From Gammaproteobacteria bacterium (GTDB taxonomy: Bacteria; Pseudomonadota; Gammaproteobacteria; Steroidobacterales; UBA11654): a stretch of DNA of 8,019 nt. This document shows, piece by piece, positions 1 through 6,172 of this stretch. The stretch's first letter is position 1. Each line of letters opens with the position of its first letter. Position numbers and translations under genes: made by a program. The notes beneath the pieces were generated by a model that had not been told where the DNA came from, ran no database searches, and saw nothing but the letters and a program-made list of their open reading frames with translations. The stretch spans positions 7,169-15,187 of the forward strand of contig DTSX01000025.1 in NCBI GenBank assembly GCA_012965065.1, in the 5' to 3' direction.

Positions 1-1295
1 GGTGTTATTTTTATGCCATTGAAATTGAGTGGTGCCGAGACTTCTGGCATCACATGGAACCGTGATCCTGAAATTGTTTCTGGTTTGTCAAAAAAAACGA
101 CTTCACTGTTCAAGGCATAGTTCAAGCCAAGTGCTTTGTTGCCCCACATACCAGAGAAATTGAAATAAGGTAAACGCCTGTATGGCTTTTCTTCATCAAT
201 GATGGAATCATCAATCATTTGATAATGGTCCATCCCAATCTCCATAATCCAGTTCTCTGAGAAGTGTTCCAATTGAATTTCTCTCAGCAAATGTGTTCGA
301 CTGGTCGAGCTCATAGTCCCGGTTAGGTCTTCAAAATAACTGTTATCCGATGCATATTCTCCATTCAATTTCATCCGCCAATTTGATGGTAAATTGATCG
401 TTTGACGATGGGATATGTAAGTTCGATCTTTTTTATATATGTCATCGTTGGGTAGGTAATCGATTTGGGTTATCCCACCTTGGATTGCGGTCAGAAATCT
501 TAATTCTGCAGACAGTTGAACTCCTCTTTTCGCCATCAAAGTGGGTGTGGTTGTAAGATCAATATTCGGAGCCAGATTCCAATAGTATGGCAGGCTAATT
601 TCCAACCCTCTTTTTGAGGATCGGCCCAGGTTCGGTACAAGCAGCCCGGTTTTCCTTTGGTCGTTTATTGGAAAGGAAAGATAGGGCAAATAGATTATCG
701 GAATATCTTTGAACCTCAATACAAGATTTCTCGCTTCTCCTTCTCCAGATTGATTGTTGATGACAATTTTCTTTGCACTCAATTCCCATGAATTATCCAC
801 CGAAGTACAGGTGCTGTAAGTGACCTCATCGAGCTCAATATTTGCACCATTTTCCACTCTTATTTGACGGGCAGTTCCTCTGGCTGGAATGGAAAGAATC
901 TGATAGTCGGCACCATCAATGATGGTAGTTTTTTCTTTTGTCAGGAGCTTTGCACTCTCACCAAAGATAATTAAATCAGGATTTTCGAAAACAACACTCT
1001 TCGGAATTTGCAGCACACCTGCTGTTTCATCGTAAGAGGCTTCTTCTGCGGTGATAGTACTCAAGCCCGAAGTTACTTTGATTTTTTCTTGGATATCAAC
1101 CCTGCCCCCTAATTCAGCTTGGATTGAGCCGGCTTCTATGGATAGATTGTTTTCATTGTCTTGGGAAGCGGTTGTAACTTTTCCTATGTTGCTCACCAAA
1201 CAGGCCGTCAAATCCAAGTTTGATCCGATCGCGAAGGATTGCATTGGCAACACCAATGAAATTGAGACAATGCTGATTGCAATACAAAAACGCAA
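1..1295 (-). CDS. lptD: LPS-assembly protein LptD, N-terminal part (runs off the left edge)
   Basis: LptD is the outer-membrane beta-barrel that, with the lipoprotein LptE, inserts lipopolysaccharide into the outer leaflet. My reverse-strand translation is open for 431 codons from 1295 to base 1, so only the C-terminal half of the barrel is missing (family length is usually about 750-800 residues). Visible parts: signal peptide at residues 1-22 ending QSFA; the periplasmic OstA/LptA-like domain at about 35-190, with GGRVDIQEK, EEASYD and YSTCTSVDNSW; then the barrel entry with IIYLPYLSFPIND, DQRKTGLLVP and LPYYWNLAPN, all typical of LptD. Cys32 and Cys163 match in placing the two N-terminal disulfide cysteines (C31 and C173 in E. 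coli). No ATG or GTG lies between the in-frame upstream stop and the signal peptide. The TTG at 1295-1293 is chosen because AGGAAAGG precedes it and a perfect signal peptide follows. Divergent from amgK, as in Pseudomonas. Identity is very secure; the start is inferred. Confidence 0.95.
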   Translation of the reverse strand, partial: MRFCIAISIVSISLVLPMQSFAIGSNLDLTACLVSNIGKVTTASQDNENNLSIEAGSIQAELGGRVDIQEKIKVTSGLSTITAEEASYDETAGVLQIPKSVVFENPDLIIFGESAKLLTKEKTTIIDGADYQILSIPARGTARQIRVENGANIELDEVTYSTCTSVDNSWELSAKKIVINNQSGEGEARNLVLRFKDIPIIYLPYLSFPINDQRKTGLLVPNLGRSSKRGLEISLPYYWNLAPNIDLTTTPTLMAKRGVQLSAELRFLTAIQGGITQIDYLPNDDIYKKDRTYISHRQTINLPSNWRMKLNGEYASDNSYFEDLTGTMSSTSRTHLLREIQLEHFSENWIMEIGMDHYQMIDDSIIDEEKPYRRLPYFNFSGMWGNKALGLNYALNSEVVFFDKPETISGSRFHVMPEVSAPLNFNGIKIT

Positions 1296-1299
1296 GATA

Positions 1300-1307
1300 C
1301 CTTTCCT
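1300..1307 (-). promoter_or_regulatory. Ribosome binding site deciding the lptD TTG start
   Basis: On the reverse strand AGGAAAGG lies 4 bases upstream of the TTG at 1295-1293. The open frame extends further upstream but offers only ATA or ATT codons before the in-frame TAG. This purine-rich site is therefore the main argument for starting lptD at the TTG, giving MRFCIAIS... as a short, well-formed signal peptide. Confidence 0.6.
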
Positions 1308-1428
1308 GATTGAAACTAAGCTAATTTTATAATGATCCCTGTTTATTTTCCTTACCTTTGTAATCTAATAGAAGCTATTTATGATGTAATATGAATTCAG
1401 TCTAACTCAAAACATTATTTTAATTGAC

Positions 1429-1435
1429 AGGGTGG
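1429..1435 (+). promoter_or_regulatory. Ribosome binding site for the amgK TTG start
   Basis: AGGGTGG at 1429-1435 lies 4-7 bases before the TTG at 1440-1442. The frame is closed by an in-frame TGA at 1425-1427, so only three codons separate that stop from the TTG and no other start is possible without losing the N-terminus. Confidence 0.6.
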
Positions 1436-1439
1436 CTTT

Positions 1440-2429
1440 TTGAACCACGATCACCGATACAAAGACCTAGAAAATTGGTTATCAAATTCTATAGATAAGC
1501 CCATCAAGGCGATTATACCAGCCAGCGCAGATGCCAGTTTCAGGCGCTATTTCAGGGTTTTTGTCGATGATCAAAATACCTGCATCGCAGTCGATGCACC
1601 TCCTGAATATGAAGATTCTGTGAAATTTGTCAACATCGCTTCGATGCTGGCGGCGATGGGCATCAGAGTCCCGAAAATCATCACAACTAATCTGCAGGAA
1701 GGGTTTTTGTTGATCGGTGATTTAGGCAGCGAAACAATGCTGAATGCACTACACCAACAGGAAACCAAGGCCCAAGAGTTCTATGGAGAAGCAATCGACA
1801 TCCTTTACAAGATGCAAACCAAAGGCTCCAAGCATGTTGATGGCCTGCCTCTGTACAGCAAAGAACTGCTGATGGATGAAATGCGTTTGTTTGTCGATTG
1901 GTTCTGTCTTTGCCATCTTCAAATTGGTCCTGAAATCATCGACGGTTATGGCTTTGAGAAAATTTTTGACAACCTGGCTGGGCACGCATTGGGTCAGAGC
2001 CAGGTGTTCGTCCATCGTGACTTTCACTCGAGAAACATCTTGTTGTCTGAGAAAGGTGACATGGGCGTTGTAGATTTCCAGGATGCTGTAGTGGGACCGA
2101 TAACCTATGATCTCGTCTCTTTGCTTAAGGATTGTTACATCAGTTGGCCGAGCTCAACAATTGACCACTGGGTTGATTTTTATTATGCCCGGTTAATGGA
2201 TCTTGAATTGATTGACAGGGACGCTCAACAATTCAAATTGGACTTTGATTTAATGGGTGTGCAAAGGCATCTGAAAGCTGTTGGCATTTTTTCTAGGCTC
2301 AAATATCGGGATGGAAAAGACAGTTATGTTTTGGACATACCAAGAACTCTCGATTACGTGTATGTGACCGCGAAAAACCATCCATTCCTTGAGCCGCTCT
2401 ACCAATTTATGCATCGGTATGTGTATTAA
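1440..2429 (+). CDS. amgK: N-acetylmuramate/N-acetylglucosamine anomeric kinase AmgK (APH-fold)
   Basis: A 329-residue aminoglycoside-phosphotransferase-fold sugar kinase. AmgK phosphorylates MurNAc (and GlcNAc) at the anomeric carbon in the cytoplasm, feeding the recycling shortcut that MurU completes. The sequence shows the kinase catalytic loop VHRDFHSRNILL at 191-202 (catalytic Asp194, metal-binding Asn199) and the following DFQDAVVGPITYDL at 212-224 with metal-binding Asp212. The N-terminal DASFRRYFRV at 31-40 is the characteristic nucleotide-site opening of this family, and LLIGDLG at 90-96 follows. Start is TTG (see its ribosome site). Its stop codon directly abuts the ATG of murU, and this pairing distinguishes it from other APH-fold kinases. 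Known for the family: in Pseudomonas this route bypasses de novo UDP-MurNAc synthesis and lowers fosfomycin sensitivity. Sugar specificity here is inferred from homology and context. Confidence 0.9.
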   Translation: MNHDHRYKDLENWLSNSIDKPIKAIIPASADASFRRYFRVFVDDQNTCIAVDAPPEYEDSVKFVNIASMLAAMGIRVPKIITTNLQEGFLLIGDLGSETMLNALHQQETKAQEFYGEAIDILYKMQTKGSKHVDGLPLYSKELLMDEMRLFVDWFCLCHLQIGPEIIDGYGFEKIFDNLAGHALGQSQVFVHRDFHSRNILLSEKGDMGVVDFQDAVVGPITYDLVSLLKDCYISWPSSTIDHWVDFYYARLMDLELIDRDAQQFKLDFDLMGVQRHLKAVGIFSRLKYRDGKDSYVLDIPRTLDYVYVTAKNHPFLEPLYQFMHRYVY

Positions 2430-3080
2430 ATGAAGGCAATGATTTTAGCTGCAGGCAGAGGGGAAAGGCTTATGCCTTATACTGGCCAGACTCCCAAACC
2501 TCTCTTGATGGTCGACGGCATCAGTTTGTTGGAGAGAAATATAAATGCCTTGTATGGCGCTGGCATTCGAGACATTGTCATCAATACTTCATGGCTGGGG
2601 TCGCATATACAAGACTTTGTGACTCAATTGGATCTGCCTGGGCTTCATATTGCATGCGTCCATGAGGGAGACACACCTTTGGGTACCGGAGGCGGTATTT
2701 TTAATGCTTTGGACCATTTGCAAGACGGGCCATTTTGGGTCATCAATGCAGACATCATCACAAGTTACAACTTCGCGCCAATTGCTTTGGCAGAAAATTC
2801 TTTGGCACACTTGGTCTTGGTTTCCAACCCGGATCATAATGAACGCGGGGATTTTGGCTTAAACGGCGATCTGGTATTAAATGAATCCAGCCAGATGCAT
2901 ACTTTCAGTGGCATTAGTTGTCTCTCTCCAGATATTTTTCAAGGGGTGAATCAATCCATATTCTCACTCGCACAACTGCTGCGTAAATTTGTCGGACTGG
3001 GTTTAGTAACAGGCGAGTTATTTTTGGGTAAATGGCTTGATGTCGGTACCATTGAGCGCTTAAATAAAGCTGATGGCTGA
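2430..3080 (+). CDS. murU: N-acetylmuramate alpha-1-phosphate uridylyltransferase MurU
   Basis: A 216-residue nucleotidyltransferase of the sugar-1-phosphate type, close to the usual MurU length. It couples MurNAc-1-phosphate from AmgK with UTP to give UDP-MurNAc and pyrophosphate in the cytoplasm. The N-terminal signature LAAGRGERLMPYTGQTPKPL spans residues 6-25 (phosphate-binding GRGER loop and Lys23). LGTGGGI at 84-90 contacts the base, NAD at 106-108 gives the metal-binding Asp108, GDFGL follows at 140-144, and WLDVGT at 202-207 supplies the second acidic residue, Asp204. The ATG follows the amgK TAA without a gap and has no good Shine-Dalgarno, which suggests translational coupling. Paralogues such as RmlA or GlmU-type enzymes are longer; the short length and amgK partner favour MurU. 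Confidence 0.9.
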   Translation: MKAMILAAGRGERLMPYTGQTPKPLLMVDGISLLERNINALYGAGIRDIVINTSWLGSHIQDFVTQLDLPGLHIACVHEGDTPLGTGGGIFNALDHLQDGPFWVINADIITSYNFAPIALAENSLAHLVLVSNPDHNERGDFGLNGDLVLNESSQMHTFSGISCLSPDIFQGVNQSIFSLAQLLRKFVGLGLVTGELFLGKWLDVGTIERLNKADG

Positions 3081-3098
3081 GTAAAGAAAATTAACCTA

Positions 3099-4301
3099 AT
3101 GAAGCAGAAACCAAAAAAAACCAAGCAAAGGACAACTTTAATCCATTCCGGCAGGGATAAAAAATACAGACAGGGTGCGGTTAATATCCCCCCCTACAGG
3201 GCTTCAACCGTTATCTTTGAATCGTTGGCTGAATATAGAGGGTGGGACAGAGAATTCAGGGACTTTGTTTACGGTCGGCTTGGTTCACCCAACAGTCTCG
3301 CTTTGGAAGAAGCTTATTCTGAATTGTCAGGAGCCTATCGTTCGGTTGCAACCAATTCAGGGATGTCAGCAATTAATATTGCTGCCAGCGCCTTCCTGAA
3401 CCAAGGCGATCATGTTTTAGTCACCGAAGGCTCATACGAGCCGGCTGGGTTATTTTTTACCAACCATTTGGCACCTTTCGGTGTGGAAGTTGAATTTTTT
3501 TCACCCATTATCGGTGAGGGGATAGCTGCAAGGCTAAAACCGAGTACGCGGGTTGTTTATCTTGAAGCGCCCAGTACCACCACGTTCGAAATACACGACA
3601 TTGAATTACTTGTCAGGATTGTCAGGGAGAAAAGCTCCCAGATGGGCACAAACATTACCATTGTTCTGGATAACACATGGGCAGGCCCATTGTTTTTCAG
3701 GCCTTTAGAGCACGGGATCGATGTCGAAGTTCAAGCTGCAACCAAATATATAGTCGGGCACTCGGATGCCATGTTGGGTATTGTTGCCTGCACTAAAGAC
3801 AGTTACAAAGCTGTAAAAGCAAGTGCTCTGTTTCAGGGAATTTCAGCCGGCCCAGAAGAATGCTATCTTGGACTGAGGGGCATGAGATCCATGGCGGTCA
3901 GAATGGAACAGCAATTTCAGAATGCCATGGAAATTGCTAATTGGCTCGACAATCACCCAACCGTTAAAGCTGTTTTATACCCACCCGCGCCATTTTCCAG
4001 ATACCACGATCTTTGGAAGAAAACATTCTCTGGCGGCGGTAGTTTGATGGGCATCATTCTTGACAAACAGTACCCCGAAGATGCACTTGCTCATTTATTT
4101 GATCATATGGAGTTATTTGCCATGGGTTATAGCTGGGGCGGATACGAATCACTGTTAATCCCTACAAAATTGCAAAAATTCCGTGTATCCGATGTGGAGT
4201 ATTACGACAACACACTGCTAAGGTTGCATGCAGGATTGGAGGATGTGGCTGATCTGATTGAAGATCTTAAAAAGGGTTTGGCTAGGCTAAAAAGTGGTTA
4301 A
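3099..4301 (+). CDS. metC: Cystathionine beta-lyase MetC
   Basis: A 400-residue PLP enzyme of the Cys/Met metabolism family, full length. It cleaves L-cystathionine to homocysteine, pyruvate and ammonia, the penultimate step of methionine synthesis, in the cytoplasm. Visible: phosphate-binding YGR at 58-60, NSGMSA at 86-91, the substrate-side GSYEP at 111-115, the PLP-nitrogen aspartate in LDNTWAGP (Asp191), the PLP lysine in ATKYIVGHSD (Lys216), and near the C-terminus SWGGYESL at 345-352 and RLHAGLED at 375-382. The SWGGYESL form is typical of MetC rather than of cystathionine gamma-synthase or gamma-lyase. It begins 18 bases after the murU stop, so it probably shares that transcript, but its Shine-Dalgarno is weak. 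The N-terminus is lysine-rich and contains a run of eight A (3113-3120). Its last 15 bases overlap the 3' end of lipB on the other strand. Confidence 0.92.
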   Translation: MKQKPKKTKQRTTLIHSGRDKKYRQGAVNIPPYRASTVIFESLAEYRGWDREFRDFVYGRLGSPNSLALEEAYSELSGAYRSVATNSGMSAINIAASAFLNQGDHVLVTEGSYEPAGLFFTNHLAPFGVEVEFFSPIIGEGIAARLKPSTRVVYLEAPSTTTFEIHDIELLVRIVREKSSQMGTNITIVLDNTWAGPLFFRPLEHGIDVEVQAATKYIVGHSDAMLGIVACTKDSYKAVKASALFQGISAGPEECYLGLRGMRSMAVRMEQQFQNAMEIANWLDNHPTVKAVLYPPAPFSRYHDLWKKTFSGGGSLMGIILDKQYPEDALAHLFDHMELFAMGYSWGGYESLLIPTKLQKFRVSDVEYYDNTLLRLHAGLEDVADLIEDLKKGLARLKSG

Positions 4302-4919
4302 CACTAGTTGGCTAATTACTTTTGAGACATCTGACACATTCGCTGGTATGCCTTCTTTCTCTAAATCGGTTACTTGCTGATTTTTTTTCCCACAAACGTT
4401 TATTCTTTTCCAGGGCTCCATATTCATTGAAATATTAATTGATGCGCCGTGGTAGCTTCGCCCTTTCGCAATCTTTAACCCAAAACTCACAATTTTTTTA
4501 TCTTTTATAAAGATTCCCGGCTCGCTTTTGTTTAGTGTTGCTTCCTCTGAATAATAACGTACTGCGTTCAGCATTATCGTCTCAAAATCATGAATGAATT
4601 CTCTGATTTTTGTTGATCTCCTTTTCAGGTCAAACAGGATATAAACCAAGAGTTGGCCGGGAGCATGGTAGGTTATTTGCCCACCACGGTCAGTTTGTAT
4701 AACTGGAATATCTGTGGCTGTCGGCAGCTCACTTTTATCGGTTCTGACACCACAGGAAAATACGGGATCGTGTTCTGCGAACCAGATTTGGTCCGGTGTT
4801 TCACTGTTTCTTTTGGAAGTAAATTCTTGCATCATTGCAAGTGTGGTCAGGTAATCTTGTCTCCCTAATTCTTTGAAAAAAATGGGATTGTTGCTAGTGC
4901 TATGGGATCCTTTTTCCAT
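4287..4919 (-). CDS. lipB: Octanoyl-[acyl-carrier-protein]:protein N-octanoyltransferase LipB
   Basis: A 210-residue LipB, about the usual length. It moves octanoyl groups from acyl carrier protein to the lipoyl domains of 2-oxoacid dehydrogenases and the glycine cleavage H protein, after which LipA inserts sulfur. Key motifs: EHDPVFSCG at 49-57, TDRGGQITYHAPGQL at 76-90 (substrate-binding RGG and HAPGQ), KIVSFGLKIAKGRSYHG at 142-158 (catalytic Lys142), and INVCG at 173-177 with Cys176, the acyl-thioester cysteine expected after the ASINI strand. The ATG start is 9 bases downstream of the dacA stop and has only a weak Shine-Dalgarno. An ATG formed by the dacA stop (TAATG) is out of frame and ends after nine codons. 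The usual neighbours ybeD (before) and lipA (after) are absent; the next gene, metC, is convergent and overlaps the tail. Confidence 0.93.
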   Translation of the reverse strand: MEKGSHSTSNNPIFFKELGRQDYLTTLAMMQEFTSKRNSETPDQIWFAEHDPVFSCGVRTDKSELPTATDIPVIQTDRGGQITYHAPGQLLVYILFDLKRRSTKIREFIHDFETIMLNAVRYYSEEATLNKSEPGIFIKDKKIVSFGLKIAKGRSYHGASINISMNMEPWKRINVCGKKNQQVTDLEKEGIPANVSDVSKVISQLVLTTF

Positions 4920-4928
4920 TCGACTGCA

Positions 4929-6080
4929 TTACTCAAAACGAAGCCAGACGCTGTCGTAAATTTGCCGCCAGATGCTGCCCTTGGCGATTGCCGACATCGG
5001 GTAGAGCGGCGCTTCCACCACCACCTCTTTGCCGTTTTTGAGTGTCATTTTACCGAGGGCTTGCGATGGATCAACGGGGGCAACAATCGGCGAGTAAATT
5101 TCAATTTCCGTTGCAAAATTCTTTGCTGCTCCTTTTGGTATTGTTTTCGTGACATCCGACCTGGTACCAAGTGTGATTTGGTCAGTTTTACCTTTCCAAA
5201 CTTTTGCCGTCGCGTATTCTTTATTCGACTCCACCACCTTCTTGTTCTCAAAGAATCTAAAACCATAATTGAGCAGAGCTGCTGCTGAATCGGTTCTAGT
5301 CTCCTCATTGTCTGCCCCAATAACCACCGCAATTAATCGCATCGAATCTCGTTGTGCAGAGGCCACCAAACAATACCCCGCCGAAGACGTGTAGCCAGTT
5401 TTCATGCCATCAACTGATTCATCTCTCGAGAGTAATTTATTTCTGTTGTATTGCTTGATTCCGTCGAAGGTGAAAGATTTTTGAGAATAATAACGGTAAT
5501 ACTCAGGGTATTTATTGATGATTTCTGATGCCAGTAGCCCAATGTCCAAGGCAGACGTGTATTGTTCTTCATGGTCGAGCCCGGTTGCATTGACATAATG
5601 AGTGTTTTCCATGCCGATGGATTCTGCGTAAATGTTCATCATCTCAACAAAGGTGTCTTCTGAACCGGCTAAATGCTCCGCCAATGCAACACTTGCGTCG
5701 TTGCCAGAGACCACGATCATGCCTTGAAGCAACTCTCCAACAGTGGGTTTCATCGAAGGGTCAATAAACATGCTTGAGCCTCCTATTTTCCAAGCTTTGT
5801 TGCTGATCATAACTTTATCATCCAAGCTGATTTGTCCTTCATCTAGATACAGGAATGTGGAGTAAGCGGTCATTAATTTGTTGATGCTGGCTGGCTGTAT
5901 GTGTTTGTTTTCCTCGAGCTTGGCAATCATTTTTCCAGTATTGCCCTCAATTAAAACGTAACTCTCTACTGGAATTTTTGGTGCTTTTGGCACAACGACT
6001 GCACCCTGGGCAGTAAAGACCAAGCAGCACAGTATAGGTATCGATTTTAGGAGGGATTTTTTTAAATTTTGTAGAAACAT
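4929..6080 (-). CDS. dacA: D-alanyl-D-alanine carboxypeptidase DacA (PBP5)
   Basis: PBP5-type serine carboxypeptidase that removes the terminal D-Ala from peptidoglycan pentapeptides in the periplasm. From the ATG at 6080 it is 383 residues. The open frame extends to a GTG at 6146, adding 22 charged residues before the signal, but I prefer the ATG because a normal signal peptide follows at once (lysine-rich n-region, SIPILCCLVF core, cut near AQGA). In this numbering the catalytic SxxK is S65-I-N-K68, SGN is at 125-127 and KTG at 227-229. The PBP5 C-terminal beta domain lies at about 276-360, and the end (GSIWRQIYDSVWLRFE) is an amphipathic helix of the kind that anchors PBP5 to the inner membrane. 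It follows rlpA with a 92-base gap and precedes lipB by 9 bases. No strong Shine-Dalgarno fits the chosen ATG; a short out-of-frame reading frame overlaps the start (separate entry). Confidence 0.93.
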   Translation of the reverse strand: MFLQNLKKSLLKSIPILCCLVFTAQGAVVVPKAPKIPVESYVLIEGNTGKMIAKLEENKHIQPASINKLMTAYSTFLYLDEGQISLDDKVMISNKAWKIGGSSMFIDPSMKPTVGELLQGMIVVSGNDASVALAEHLAGSEDTFVEMMNIYAESIGMENTHYVNATGLDHEEQYTSALDIGLLASEIINKYPEYYRYYSQKSFTFDGIKQYNRNKLLSRDESVDGMKTGYTSSAGYCLVASAQRDSMRLIAVVIGADNEETRTDSAAALLNYGFRFFENKKVVESNKEYATAKVWKGKTDQITLGTRSDVTKTIPKGAAKNFATEIEIYSPIVAPVDPSQALGKMTLKNGKEVVVEAPLYPMSAIAKGSIWRQIYDSVWLRFE

Positions 6081-6100
6081 GAACCAGTTTTTTCCGGCAT
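6062..6100 (-). other. Possible 12-codon upstream ORF overlapping the dacA start
   Basis: On the reverse strand GAGAAGGA (6111-6104) is followed four bases after its GG by ATG at 6100-6098. The frame encodes MPEKTGSCFYKI and stops with TAA at 6064-6062. It overlaps the dacA ATG (6080-6078) in another frame, and its Shine-Dalgarno is much better than anything placed for dacA. It could act as a leader peptide whose translation affects dacA initiation, or be chance. Nothing in the peptide is recognisable. Confidence 0.3.
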
Positions 6101-6172
6101 TTTTCCTTCTCAATTTATGACTTAATTTAGAGAAAAACAATACCACAAATTAAAAAGGATAGACAATCAGCT
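6081..6172 (-). promoter_or_regulatory. rlpA-dacA gap, the only sizeable spacer in the leftward cluster
   Basis: This is 92 AT-rich bases between the rlpA stop and the chosen dacA ATG. On the reverse strand TTGTCT, an 18-base spacer and TATTGT form a poor promoter-like pair just after rlpA, and the distal part holds the Shine-Dalgarno of the small upstream ORF. No stem-loop followed by a T-run is visible, so there is no clear terminator between rlpA and dacA. A secondary dacA promoter here is possible but only weakly supported. Confidence 0.25.

Larger units (their letters stand above)
1296..1439. promoter_or_regulatory. Divergent lptD / amgK intergenic region with weak promoter candidates
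   Basis: This 144-base gap between two divergent genes is about 28% GC and must hold or sit near the promoters for both. On the plus strand there is a perfect TATAAT at 1328-1333 and a TAATAT at 1387-1392, but neither has a convincing -35 box at 16-18 bases. On the minus strand TATAAA (plus-strand 1326-1331) lies about 30 bases upstream of the lptD TTG, again without a clear -35. Such hexamers arise readily by chance in AT-rich DNA. I see no sigma-E type GGAACTT box, although lptD is under sigma-E control in E. coli. Confidence 0.35.

Noticed and set aside
595..789. 64-codon minus-strand ORF
   Set aside because: It is another frame within lptD; the true frame reads through with PYLSFPIND-type LptD motifs.
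912..926. 15-base perfect odd palindrome ACCATCAATGATGGT
   Set aside because: It sits inside lptD coding sequence (TTIIDGAD); a similar ATCAATGATG near 197-206 also encodes an IID stretch. Coincidence of codon choice, with no sign of a regulatory site.
1051..1332. 93-codon plus-strand ORF antisense to the start of lptD
   Set aside because: It lies opposite the signal peptide and OstA domain of lptD, has no recognisable motif, and the lptD frame clearly carries family signatures.
1424..1429. TTGACA resembling a consensus -35 box
   Set aside because: A matching -10 would fall inside amgK, after its start codon.
3113..3120. Run of eight A near the metC start that could allow slippage
   Set aside because: The frame is intact and encodes a lysine-rich N-terminus; one A-run in AT-rich DNA is not evidence of phase variation.
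4292..4304. AGTG...CACT inverted repeat at the metC/lipB overlap
   Set aside because: The stem is only four pairs with no adjoining T-run, too weak for a terminator.
4902..5332. Open frames on both strands over the dacA 3' half (plus 4902-5288, minus 5045-5332)
   Set aside because: Both are shadows of the dacA C-terminal domain, rich in Cys, Arg and Trp with no coherent domain.
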